Shown piece after piece: positions 4,720 to 11,151 of a stretch of 13,412 nt of DNA (its first letter is position 1; the number at the start of each line of letters is the position of its first letter). The stretch comes from Holosporales bacterium. Its GTDB lineage: Bacteria; Pseudomonadota; Alphaproteobacteria; BNTO01. A program made the translations under genes and the position numbers. The notes under the pieces were generated by a model. It saw only the letters and a program-made list of their open reading frames with translations. It had not been told where the DNA came from and made no database searches. Location of the stretch: contig JAISRQ010000133.1 in assembly GCA_031273545.1 (NCBI GenBank), positions 1 through 13,412 on the forward strand, in the 5' to 3' direction.

Positions 4720-5390
4720 TTGGGAAGCGATTAAAGAAAGTATACGCCACGATAGACAAAGATAAGACGTATTCGCTTTCGGAAGCGGTTGCTCTTGTAA
4801 AAGGGAACGCTACAGCGAAATTTAACGAAACGATCGAGCTTGCGATTAATTTGAATATTGATGCCCAAAAGACGGATCAAAACGTCCGCGGTACAGCGCA
4901 GTTACCTCATGGAAACGGCAAAACATACAGGGTGGCCGTATTCGCTCGTGGAACGCAAGCAGAAGAAGCGACAGCCGCTGGCGCAGATATAGTCGGTGCA
5001 GAGGAGCTGGTCGAGGCTGTGCAGCGTGGAGAGCTAAATTTCGACAGGTGTGTCGCCTCTCCAGATATGATGGCACTGGTCGGCCGCGTAGCGAAGATTC
5101 TTGGACCTCGCGGGTTGATGCCGAGTCCAAAGACGGGGACCGTGAGCACGAACGTTGCTGCTGCGGTCAAGGCCGTTAAGGGCGGGCAGGTCGAGTTCCG
5201 GTCAGAAAAAGGCGGGATCGTTCACGTAGGCGTTGGGAAGGCTAGTTTTGATGCTGCGTCATTGGAAGAAAATATCCAATTCTTGGTTAACGCCATTCAA
5301 AAGGAGCGCCCAGCTGCAGCAAAGGGAAGCTTTATTAAGAAGATGACGCTTAGCTCAACAATGGGCGCCGGGGTTATGTTTGCGTTATAA
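4716..5390 (+). CDS. rplA: 50S ribosomal protein L1
   Basis: L1 forms the mobile stalk at the ribosomal E site and is usually the translational repressor of its own operon. The protein is 224 residues, near the family's usual 230. It begins MIGKRLKKVY, carries the central GPRGLMPSPKTGTV motif (about 129-142) and ends MGAGVMFAL. I chose ATG at 4716 because it gives the standard N-terminus and overlaps the rplK stop (ATGA), with GGAGGGGG just upstream at the end of rplK. A longer reading frame starting at 4659 has no family support. The overlap implies translational coupling with L11. Confidence 0.97.
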   Translation: MIGKRLKKVYATIDKDKTYSLSEAVALVKGNATAKFNETIELAINLNIDAQKTDQNVRGTAQLPHGNGKTYRVAVFARGTQAEEATAAGADIVGAEELVEAVQRGELNFDRCVASPDMMALVGRVAKILGPRGLMPSPKTGTVSTNVAAAVKAVKGGQVEFRSEKGGIVHVGVGKASFDAASLEENIQFLVNAIQKERPAAAKGSFIKKMTLSSTMGAGVMFAL

Positions 5391-5399
5391 ATAGTTAAT

Positions 5400-5448
5400 G
5401 GCTGCATTTTTTGTGCAGCCGCTTGAGTTTAATGCGGTCTTCCGTATT
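5400..5448 (+). terminator. Twin hairpins after rplA, probable weak terminator or processing site
   Basis: The first stem is a perfect 7 bp: GGCTGCA (5400-5406) and TGCAGCC (5414-5420), loop TTTTTTG. The second is AATGCGG (5431-5437) and CCGTATT (5442-5448), loop TCTT, fully paired with one G-U. Neither is followed by a long T-run, so read-through into rplJ is likely, or an unseen promoter lies after them. Confidence 0.5.
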
Positions 5449-5487
5449 AAAACCTTCCTGATGACAGGGGGGTGGTAAGGTCAAAGA

Positions 5488-5597
5488 CTGTGGGTTCGGA
5501 GCGAACGACGTTTGGTCACGTGATGTGAGGAGGGGAAGCCCCCCGAGCTAGCGTCCCAAGGCAGGTTGGCGATGTTTAATGGTATAGCTGCCCACAC
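5488..5597 (+). promoter_or_regulatory. Probable ribosomal protein L10 leader (rplJL autoregulation)
   Basis: The non-coding stretch before rplJ is highly structured. An outer helix pairs TGTGGG (5489-5494) with CCCACA (5591-5596). Inside lie the hairpin TTCG-GAG-CGAA (5495-5505), the palindrome TCACGTGA (5516-5523) and a GGGG-AAG-CCCC hairpin near 5533-5543. Position and outline match the known L10 leader, bound by the L10-L12 complex to repress rplJL. The trailing CACAGACAGTAGGAGG resembles leader 3' ends I know from other proteobacteria. No covariance model was run. Unusually, it ends about 118 nt before rplJ. Confidence 0.6.
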
Positions 5598-5617
5598 AGA
5601 CAGTAGGAGGAACTATT

Positions 5618-5713
5618 ATGAGCGGTATTATTCTTGTAGCACTCTCAGCTGTTCTTGGGGATATTGGGGAAGCCAGTGTCTCGTCTGTTTTTTTTATGAA
5701 CGAAGGTGTGTAG
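5618..5713 (+). CDS. 31-residue upstream ORF in the rplJ leader
   Basis: ATG at 5618 sits seven bases after a consensus AGGAGG (5605-5610), the strongest ribosome-binding site in this gap. The ORF runs 31 codons to TAG at 5711-5713. The peptide begins MSGIILVALSAVLG and ends FFMNEGV. It is mildly hydrophobic at the start and I recognise no family. It lies in a different frame from rplJ, and its stop is one base before the rplJ ATG (5715). That spacing would let terminating ribosomes reinitiate on rplJ, whose own site (GAAGG) is weak. An 8-T run (5688-5695) lies inside. It could be a leader peptide controlling rplJL, or the chance product of an insertion between leader and gene. Confidence 0.5.
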   Translation: MSGIILVALSAVLGDIGEASVSSVFFMNEGV

Positions 5714-5714
5714 T

Positions 5715-6218
5715 ATGAATAAATTGCAAAAAGAGCAGTGTATTTCTGATATGCGCAATAGTCTTCGCGGGAAGTCTTTAATTGTTGTTGTGAAACAACA
5801 AAAAGTAACTGTTGCTGAGTCTACTCAGCTGCGTCGTGACATGCGCAGCGAAGGGGCTCTGTATAAAGTGCTGAAGAACACGTTATTAAACATCGCGGTT
5901 ACGGGAACAGAGCATGAGGGGTTAAGGCCCATGCTTTCTGGTCCGACTGCGTTAGCGTTTTCCCCGGACCCTATTAGTGCGGCAAAGGTTGTTTCTAAAT
6001 TCGCGGAAAGTCACGAGGGAAAGATTCAAATTGTCGGCGCATGGATGAATGGACAGCTGCTAAATGCGGCATCTGTGCTAGCATTGGCGAAGTTGCCGTC
6101 GTTGAACGAGCTTCGCTCCAAGATTGTTGGGGTGATTCAAGCTCCGGCTACCAAGATTGTTCGCACAGTCAAGGAGCCTATGGGCCGGGTGGCACGCGTA
6201 TTGGCCGCTAGAGTTTAA
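5715..6218 (+). CDS. rplJ: 50S ribosomal protein L10
   Basis: L10 is the base of the ribosomal stalk: it binds 23S rRNA and anchors the L12 dimers. The 167 residues are typical. The N-terminus MNKLQKEQCISDMR matches the family start, followed by KVLKNTLLNIAV, LSGPTALAF and the C-terminal L12-binding helix region ending GRVARVLAARV. I chose ATG at 5715 over a GTG at 5706 because it begins the family sequence. Only a weak GAAGG precedes it, so translation probably depends on coupling to the uORF ending at 5713. rplL follows after 40 nt. Confidence 0.96.
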   Translation: MNKLQKEQCISDMRNSLRGKSLIVVVKQQKVTVAESTQLRRDMRSEGALYKVLKNTLLNIAVTGTEHEGLRPMLSGPTALAFSPDPISAAKVVSKFAESHEGKIQIVGAWMNGQLLNAASVLALAKLPSLNELRSKIVGVIQAPATKIVRTVKEPMGRVARVLAARV

Positions 6219-6258
6219 CGACACGAATATTATTACAGTATAATTGAAGGAGTATAAG

Positions 6259-6624
6259 ATGGCAGATTTAAAAAAAATCGTAGAAGAATTGTCAAATCTC
6301 ACCGTACTAGAAGCGGCAGAGTTGTCTAAGTTGCTGGAAGAGCACTGGGGCGTTAGCGCAGCAGCTGCCGTAGCAGTCGCAGCCGCACCAGCCGCTGCAG
6401 AGGCAGAGGTCCAAACAGAGTTTGACGTATGGTTAGACGATGCTGGCGCCAACAAGATTAACGCAATTAAGGAAGTCCGTGCAATTACTGGGCTTGGATT
6501 GAAAGAGGCTAAGGACCTTGTCGAAGGAGCTCCGAAGCTGGTGAAGGGCGGAGTTCCAAAGGACGAAGCGGATAAGTTGAAGAAGAAATTAGAAGAAGCC
6601 GGAGCAAAAGTTTCGGTGAAATAA
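6259..6624 (+). CDS. rplL: 50S ribosomal protein L7/L12
   Basis: The multicopy stalk protein that recruits and activates translation GTPases. The 121 residues have the usual layout: an N-terminal dimerisation helix pair (about 1-30), an Ala-rich hinge (about 34-50), and a C-terminal factor-binding domain (from about 53) with INAIKEVRAITGLGLKEAKDLVE and the closing EEAGAKVSVK in two visible parts. ATG at 6259 is preceded by GAAGGAG (6246-6252). An upstream in-frame TTG at 6244 overlaps that site and is rejected. Confidence 0.97.
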   Translation: MADLKKIVEELSNLTVLEAAELSKLLEEHWGVSAAAAVAVAAAPAAAEAEVQTEFDVWLDDAGANKINAIKEVRAITGLGLKEAKDLVEGAPKLVKGGVPKDEADKLKKKLEEAGAKVSVK

Positions 6625-6626
6625 TA

Positions 6627-6662
6627 GCGAAAGTATTGAATATGCAATTTCAAGTATTTCGC
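6627..6662 (+). other. Imperfect hairpin after rplL, possible RNase III processing site
   Basis: GCGAAAGTATTGAA (6627-6640) and TTCAAGTATTTCGC (6649-6662) pair except for an internal three-base mismatch, giving a long A/U-rich stem. It starts two bases after the rplL stop. In E. coli the rplL-rpoB gap holds an RNase III cleavage stem; that role here is by analogy. Confidence 0.4.
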
Positions 6663-6676
6663 TTAGAAAATAGGGG

Positions 6677-6713
6677 GCGTCACGGTACAGGGGGGGGATC
6701 GTACGCTCTTTTT
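6677..6713 (+). terminator. Attenuator-like terminator between rplL and rpoB
   Basis: GCGT-C-ACG (6677-6684) pairs with CGT-ACGC (6700-6706), giving seven base pairs with one bulged C, followed directly by TCTTTTTGTTGTTTT. The loop holds a G8 run (6690-6697). A partial terminator here would lower rpoBC expression relative to the ribosomal proteins, as the known attenuator does in E. coli. The rest of the gap to rpoB (6714-6895) is G-rich on the + strand, with no gene and no clear promoter. Confidence 0.45.
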
Positions 6714-6895
6714 GTTGTTTTGAAAAAATGAACTGCGAAGAAAAGGTGTAGTTGCCAACAGAGGGCCCCTATGAATGTGGGGATAAAATCTGGGGAGGGG
6801 AGCGTCGCTCTCACCCGGATCCCTCGTTTTGGGGAGTTGGGTGTGCATAGGTTGGTCGTGCGTTTGTTGTATTTGTCACGTAGGAGATAGAGTCA

Positions 6896-9800
6896 ATGGT
6901 TGTGAGGTCGTATACAGAGCGGAAGCGTTTTCGGAAGTCTTTTGGACGAGTAGAAGAGCTGATCCCTCCGCCAAGCTTGATTATGTTACAGAAAGCATCG
7001 TATAGTGCATTTCTTCAAGCCAATGTTCCTCAAAAGAAGAGGCTAAATGTGGGGTTGAATGAGGTTCTTCAGTCGATATTCCCAATCGGTGACACTTCAG
7101 GTCGGGCTGAAATTCAATTCCAGGGGTATCATTTAGAAGAGCCAGAGTCTGACGAAACAGAGTGTTTGCGGCGTGGGCTGAGCTATACGTCCGCACTGAA
7201 GGTCACGTTCCGGCTGATCGTTTGGGAAGTCGACGAAGTTACGCAAAAGAGGTCCGTAAAGGACATAAAGGAACAAGATGTTTACCTTGGGGACCCGCCT
7301 GTAATGACGGACCGTGGTACGTTTATCATAAACGGTATTGAGCGCGTAATCGTATCTCAGATGCACAGGAGCCCTGGTGTGTTCTTTGACCATGATCATG
7401 GGAAAAATAGCGCATTTGGAAAGTTGCTATATGCGGCTCGCGTAGTGCCATACAGGGGCTCGTGGCTTGACATAGAGTTTGATTCCAAAGACTTGATTCT
7501 TGCACGCATAGACAGGCGTAGGAAGATGTTGCTGTCGACATTGTTGATGGCGTTGGATAGCGAAGATACAGAGAGACTTCGACAAGAAAAAGGAAGTAAA
7601 ATCCAAGACCAAGATATTACAGGGATGTCGGTAGAAGAGATCCTTCGTTCGTTTTATCAGGTGGTTACATATCGGAAACAAGGGGAGCGCTATGTCTTTG
7701 ATTTTGTTCCAAGTCAGTGGAAAGGGGTAAGGACAGAGTTCGCATTGTTAGACGCGAAGTCTGGAGTAACGCTGATTGATGCTGGTGTGAAGTTAACTCC
7801 GAGAATGATTAGCAAACTAGTAAGCGATGGTGTACAAGAATTATCTGTATCTCCTGAGTATTTGCACGGAAAGTACATTGTTTGCGATTTTATTGATGAA
7901 CGAACTGGTGAAATTTTTATTGAAGCCGGAAGCGTTATTAACTCCGAGGTATTGGAATTCTTTGATGGCCTGGGGATTACATCAATTGACACAGTTTACT
8001 CAGGTAACTCTGGGGTGGAGCCATATTTGATTCAAACGCTGGCTGCAGATAAGTGTTGCAACCGCGAGGATGCGCTTATCGAAATATGCAGAGTTATGCG
8101 TCCAGGGGAGCCACCTTCGGCCGAGAGCGGCGAATATATCCTGCACAATCTGTTCTTCAACAGTGAGCGGTATGACCTGTCTTCGGTGGGACGCGTAAAG
8201 ATTAATGCGCGCTTAGGTATTTCAACGCCGGATACTGTACGTGTACTCCAGAAGGACGACATTATACAGATCATAAAAATATTACTAGATTTGAAGGAAG
8301 GTAAGGGCGACATTGACGATATCGATAACCTTGGCAACCGTCGTGTACGCTGCGTTGGCGAGTTAATGGAGAACCAATTCCGCATAGGCTTGCTTCGAAT
8401 GGAGCGAACCATAAAAGAGCGCATTGGTAGCCTTGATGTCGATAACACCATGCCGCATGATTTAGTGAACGCGAAGCCGCTTATTTCTACGATTCGGGAG
8501 TTCTTTGGTGCATCCCAGCTTTCTCAGTTCATGGATCAGACAAACCCCCTTTCTGAGATTACGCACAAGCGCCGTCTCTCTGCTTTGGGGCCAGGAGGTT
8601 TGTCGCGTGAACGTGCGGGGTTCGAGGTTCGAGACGTCCACCCAACGCACTATGGGCGAATTTGTCCGATTGAAACTCCTGAAGGTCCAAATATCGGGTT
8701 AATTAACTCATTAGCAACTTATGCACAAATAAACAAATATGGATTTATTGAGAGTCCGTATAGAAAAGTCGAAAACGGAAAGGTTACGGATGAGGTCGTG
8801 TATATAACCGCTATGGAGGAATGGAAACATACCATAGGGCAAGCGACGTATGAGATCGACAAAGATGGCGTATTGGTTGAAGAATACTTGACTTGTCGGA
8901 AAAATGGCGAGTACGGCACATTTGCTCGTTCAGAGATTACGCTGGTGGATGTGTCGCCTCAGCAGCTCGTCTCAGTCGCCGCAGCGTTGATCCCGTTCTT
9001 GGAAAATGACGACGCAAGCCGTGCTTTGATGGGGTCGAACATGCAACGCCAAGCCGTGCCATTATTGCGAAATAAGGCGCCGCTTGTTGGAACAGGAATG
9101 GAGCGTGTCGTTGCCAAGGATTCTGGCGCTGTGGTTGTCGCGCGTCGCCCTGGTATTGTGGACCAGGTGGATGGCAACAGGATTGTCGTACATGTAAATG
9201 CGACTGCAGCCAAACAAGAGGGCGGAGTTGGTGTCGATATATATAACCTAATAAAATTCCAAGGCTCTAATATGAGTACTTGTGTAAACCAAAGGCCGCT
9301 CGTCAAAAAGGGAGATATAGTTGGAAAAGGTGATATAATTGCGGACGGCCCATGTACAGATATGGGAGAGCTGGCTCTTGGGCGCAACGTTCAGGTCGCG
9401 TTCATGTCTTGGCAAGGGTATAACTTCGAAGACTCAATTGTCATGTCAGAGCGCATTGTTCAAGACGACATCTTTACGTCGATCCATATTGATGGCTTCG
9501 AAACGATGGCGCGCGACACAAAGCTTGGGAACGAAGAGATTACGAGAGATATTCCAAATGTAAGCGAAGAGTCGCTCCGCAATTTGGACGAAACTGGAAT
9601 TGTGGCGATTGGGACGGAGGTCGTTCCTGGTGACATTTTGGTGGGGAAGGTGACTCCAAAGGGGGAGACGCCAATGACCCCGGAAGAAAAGTTGCTTCGG
9701 GCGATTTTTGGAGAGAAGGCGTCAGAGGTCAGGGATAGCTCGTTGCGTGTGCCTCCTGGGGTTTCAGGGATCGTGGTGGACGTTCGTATCTTGTCTCGTC

Positions 9801-11056
9801 GTGGCGTTGACAGGGATGAGCGTATGTTGGCTATTGAGCGCCAAGAAGTAGAGCGCATGTCCATGGAAAAGAATGCAGAGTTGGAGATTCTTCAAAAGGC
9901 GTATTTCCAACATGTTCGTGAGTACTTGATTAAGGAAACGGTTGTACGTGGGCCGGGTGGATTGGCGGAAGGAAGTATTGTCACAGAGAAAATGCTCGAT
10001 TCGTTAAGTAAACATCAGTGGAATCAAATCGTAGTAGAAAACGTTGAGGTAATGCAGAATATTGCATCATTAAAGGAGCAATTGGACGAGCGGCAACGGA
10101 AACTGCAAAAGCTATTTGAGAACAAGGTTGAGCGTCTTCGTCGGGGGGATGATTTACAGCCTGGCGTGCTTAAGCTTGTTAAGGTGTTTATCGCTTCGAA
10201 GAGGAAGCTTCAACCTGGAGACAAGATGGCAGGGCGTCACGGAAACAAGGGTGTCGTGTCGAAGATCGTTCCTCTTGAGGATATGCCATATAAGGAAGAT
10301 GGTACGCCGATTGATATCATTTTGAACCCGCTTGGTGTGCCGTCTCGTATGAACGTGGGGCAAATCTTGGAGACTCACTTGGGTGCAGCAGCGGCAGAAC
10401 TTGGACGCAAGATAGACGACGTGCTACGTAAGTACCGTCAGAATAAGGCGCGGTTGGATGATCTGCGCGAAGTGATTGAGGCATGCTATAGCAAGACAGC
10501 GGATAAGAAGGACATTAAGAAGCTGGCGGATGCAGAGATTCTTGAGTTGGCGGCACATCTTAAAGATGGGGTTCCAATGGCTACTCCGGTGTTTGATGGG
10601 GCGACCTTGGAGGATATTGACAATCAGTTGATCGAGACCGGTTTGGATTCATCCGGTCAGGTTCAATTGTATAACGGTCTAACCGGGGAGGCGTTCGATA
10701 GAAAGGTTACCGTTGGGCAGATCTATATATTGAAGCTGCACCACTTGGTAGATGATAAGATCCACGCGCGTTCAATTGGGCCGTACAGCTTGGTGACTCA
10801 GCAGCCATTGGGCGGAAAGGCGCAGTTTGGAGGACAACGGTTCGGAGAAATGGAAGTCTGGGGATTGGAAGCGTACGGGGCTGCGTATACGTTGCAGGAA
10901 ATGCTTACCGTTAAATCGGACGACGTTACTGGGCGCATGAAGACATATGAGGCGATCGTTCGCGGTGAGGATAAGACTGAGGCGGGCATTCCTGAATCGT
11001 TTAATGTGTTGGTGAAGGAATTGAGGTCGCTTGGATTGAATATGGATTTCGTGTAA
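6896..11056 (+). CDS. rpoB: DNA-directed RNA polymerase subunit beta
   Basis: The beta subunit of core RNA polymerase, lining the active-site cleft and the rifampicin pocket. The 1386 residues match alphaproteobacterial RpoB. Clear blocks are KDIKEQDVYLGD and IERVIVSQMHRSPGVFF near the N-terminus. The rifampicin region starts at FFGASQLSQFMDQ (536-548) and runs through ITHKRRLSALGPGG. Near the C-terminus are GDKMAGRHGNKGVVSKI and NPLGVPSRMNVGQILETHLG. Asp547, His557, Ser562 and Leu564 equal E. coli D516, H526, S531 and L533 and are all wild type, so no intrinsic rifampicin resistance is predicted from these sites. ATG at 6896 has TAGGAGA nine bases upstream. rpoC follows after 95 nt. Confidence 0.99.
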   Translation: MVVRSYTERKRFRKSFGRVEELIPPPSLIMLQKASYSAFLQANVPQKKRLNVGLNEVLQSIFPIGDTSGRAEIQFQGYHLEEPESDETECLRRGLSYTSALKVTFRLIVWEVDEVTQKRSVKDIKEQDVYLGDPPVMTDRGTFIINGIERVIVSQMHRSPGVFFDHDHGKNSAFGKLLYAARVVPYRGSWLDIEFDSKDLILARIDRRRKMLLSTLLMALDSEDTERLRQEKGSKIQDQDITGMSVEEILRSFYQVVTYRKQGERYVFDFVPSQWKGVRTEFALLDAKSGVTLIDAGVKLTPRMISKLVSDGVQELSVSPEYLHGKYIVCDFIDERTGEIFIEAGSVINSEVLEFFDGLGITSIDTVYSGNSGVEPYLIQTLAADKCCNREDALIEICRVMRPGEPPSAESGEYILHNLFFNSERYDLSSVGRVKINARLGISTPDTVRVLQKDDIIQIIKILLDLKEGKGDIDDIDNLGNRRVRCVGELMENQFRIGLLRMERTIKERIGSLDVDNTMPHDLVNAKPLISTIREFFGASQLSQFMDQTNPLSEITHKRRLSALGPGGLSRERAGFEVRDVHPTHYGRICPIETPEGPNIGLINSLATYAQINKYGFIESPYRKVENGKVTDEVVYITAMEEWKHTIGQATYEIDKDGVLVEEYLTCRKNGEYGTFARSEITLVDVSPQQLVSVAAALIPFLENDDASRALMGSNMQRQAVPLLRNKAPLVGTGMERVVAKDSGAVVVARRPGIVDQVDGNRIVVHVNATAAKQEGGVGVDIYNLIKFQGSNMSTCVNQRPLVKKGDIVGKGDIIADGPCTDMGELALGRNVQVAFMSWQGYNFEDSIVMSERIVQDDIFTSIHIDGFETMARDTKLGNEEITRDIPNVSEESLRNLDETGIVAIGTEVVPGDILVGKVTPKGETPMTPEEKLLRAIFGEKASEVRDSSLRVPPGVSGIVVDVRILSRRGVDRDERMLAIERQEVERMSMEKNAELEILQKAYFQHVREYLIKETVVRGPGGLAEGSIVTEKMLDSLSKHQWNQIVVENVEVMQNIASLKEQLDERQRKLQKLFENKVERLRRGDDLQPGVLKLVKVFIASKRKLQPGDKMAGRHGNKGVVSKIVPLEDMPYKEDGTPIDIILNPLGVPSRMNVGQILETHLGAAAAELGRKIDDVLRKYRQNKARLDDLREVIEACYSKTADKKDIKKLADAEILELAAHLKDGVPMATPVFDGATLEDIDNQLIETGLDSSGQVQLYNGLTGEAFDRKVTVGQIYILKLHHLVDDKIHARSIGPYSLVTQQPLGGKAQFGGQRFGEMEVWGLEAYGAAYTLQEMLTVKSDDVTGRMKTYEAIVRGEDKTEAGIPESFNVLVKELRSLGLNMDFV

Positions 11057-11093
11057 GTAGAATAGCACATTCATTCGTATTATAGTGGAATGT

Positions 11094-11122
11094 AACCTGT
11101 ATTCGTGTGTTGAATGCAGGTT
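11094..11122 (+). other. Perfect-stem hairpin between rpoB and rpoC
   Basis: AACCTGTATTC (11094-11104) pairs along all 11 positions (one G-U) with GAATGCAGGTT (11112-11122), loop GTGTGTT. No T-run follows, so this is more likely an mRNA processing or stabilising element than a terminator. It ends 29 bases before the rpoC start. A weaker CATTC/GAATG pairing lies just upstream. Confidence 0.5.
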
Positions 11123-11151
11123 ATTCGGGACCAATTAAGGAGAAATACAGC

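Noticed and set aside
5488..5515. tRNA-like T-arm (GGTTCGGAGC) before rplJ
   Set aside because: No acceptor, D-arm or anticodon arm can be built around it; it fits the L10 leader hairpins better.
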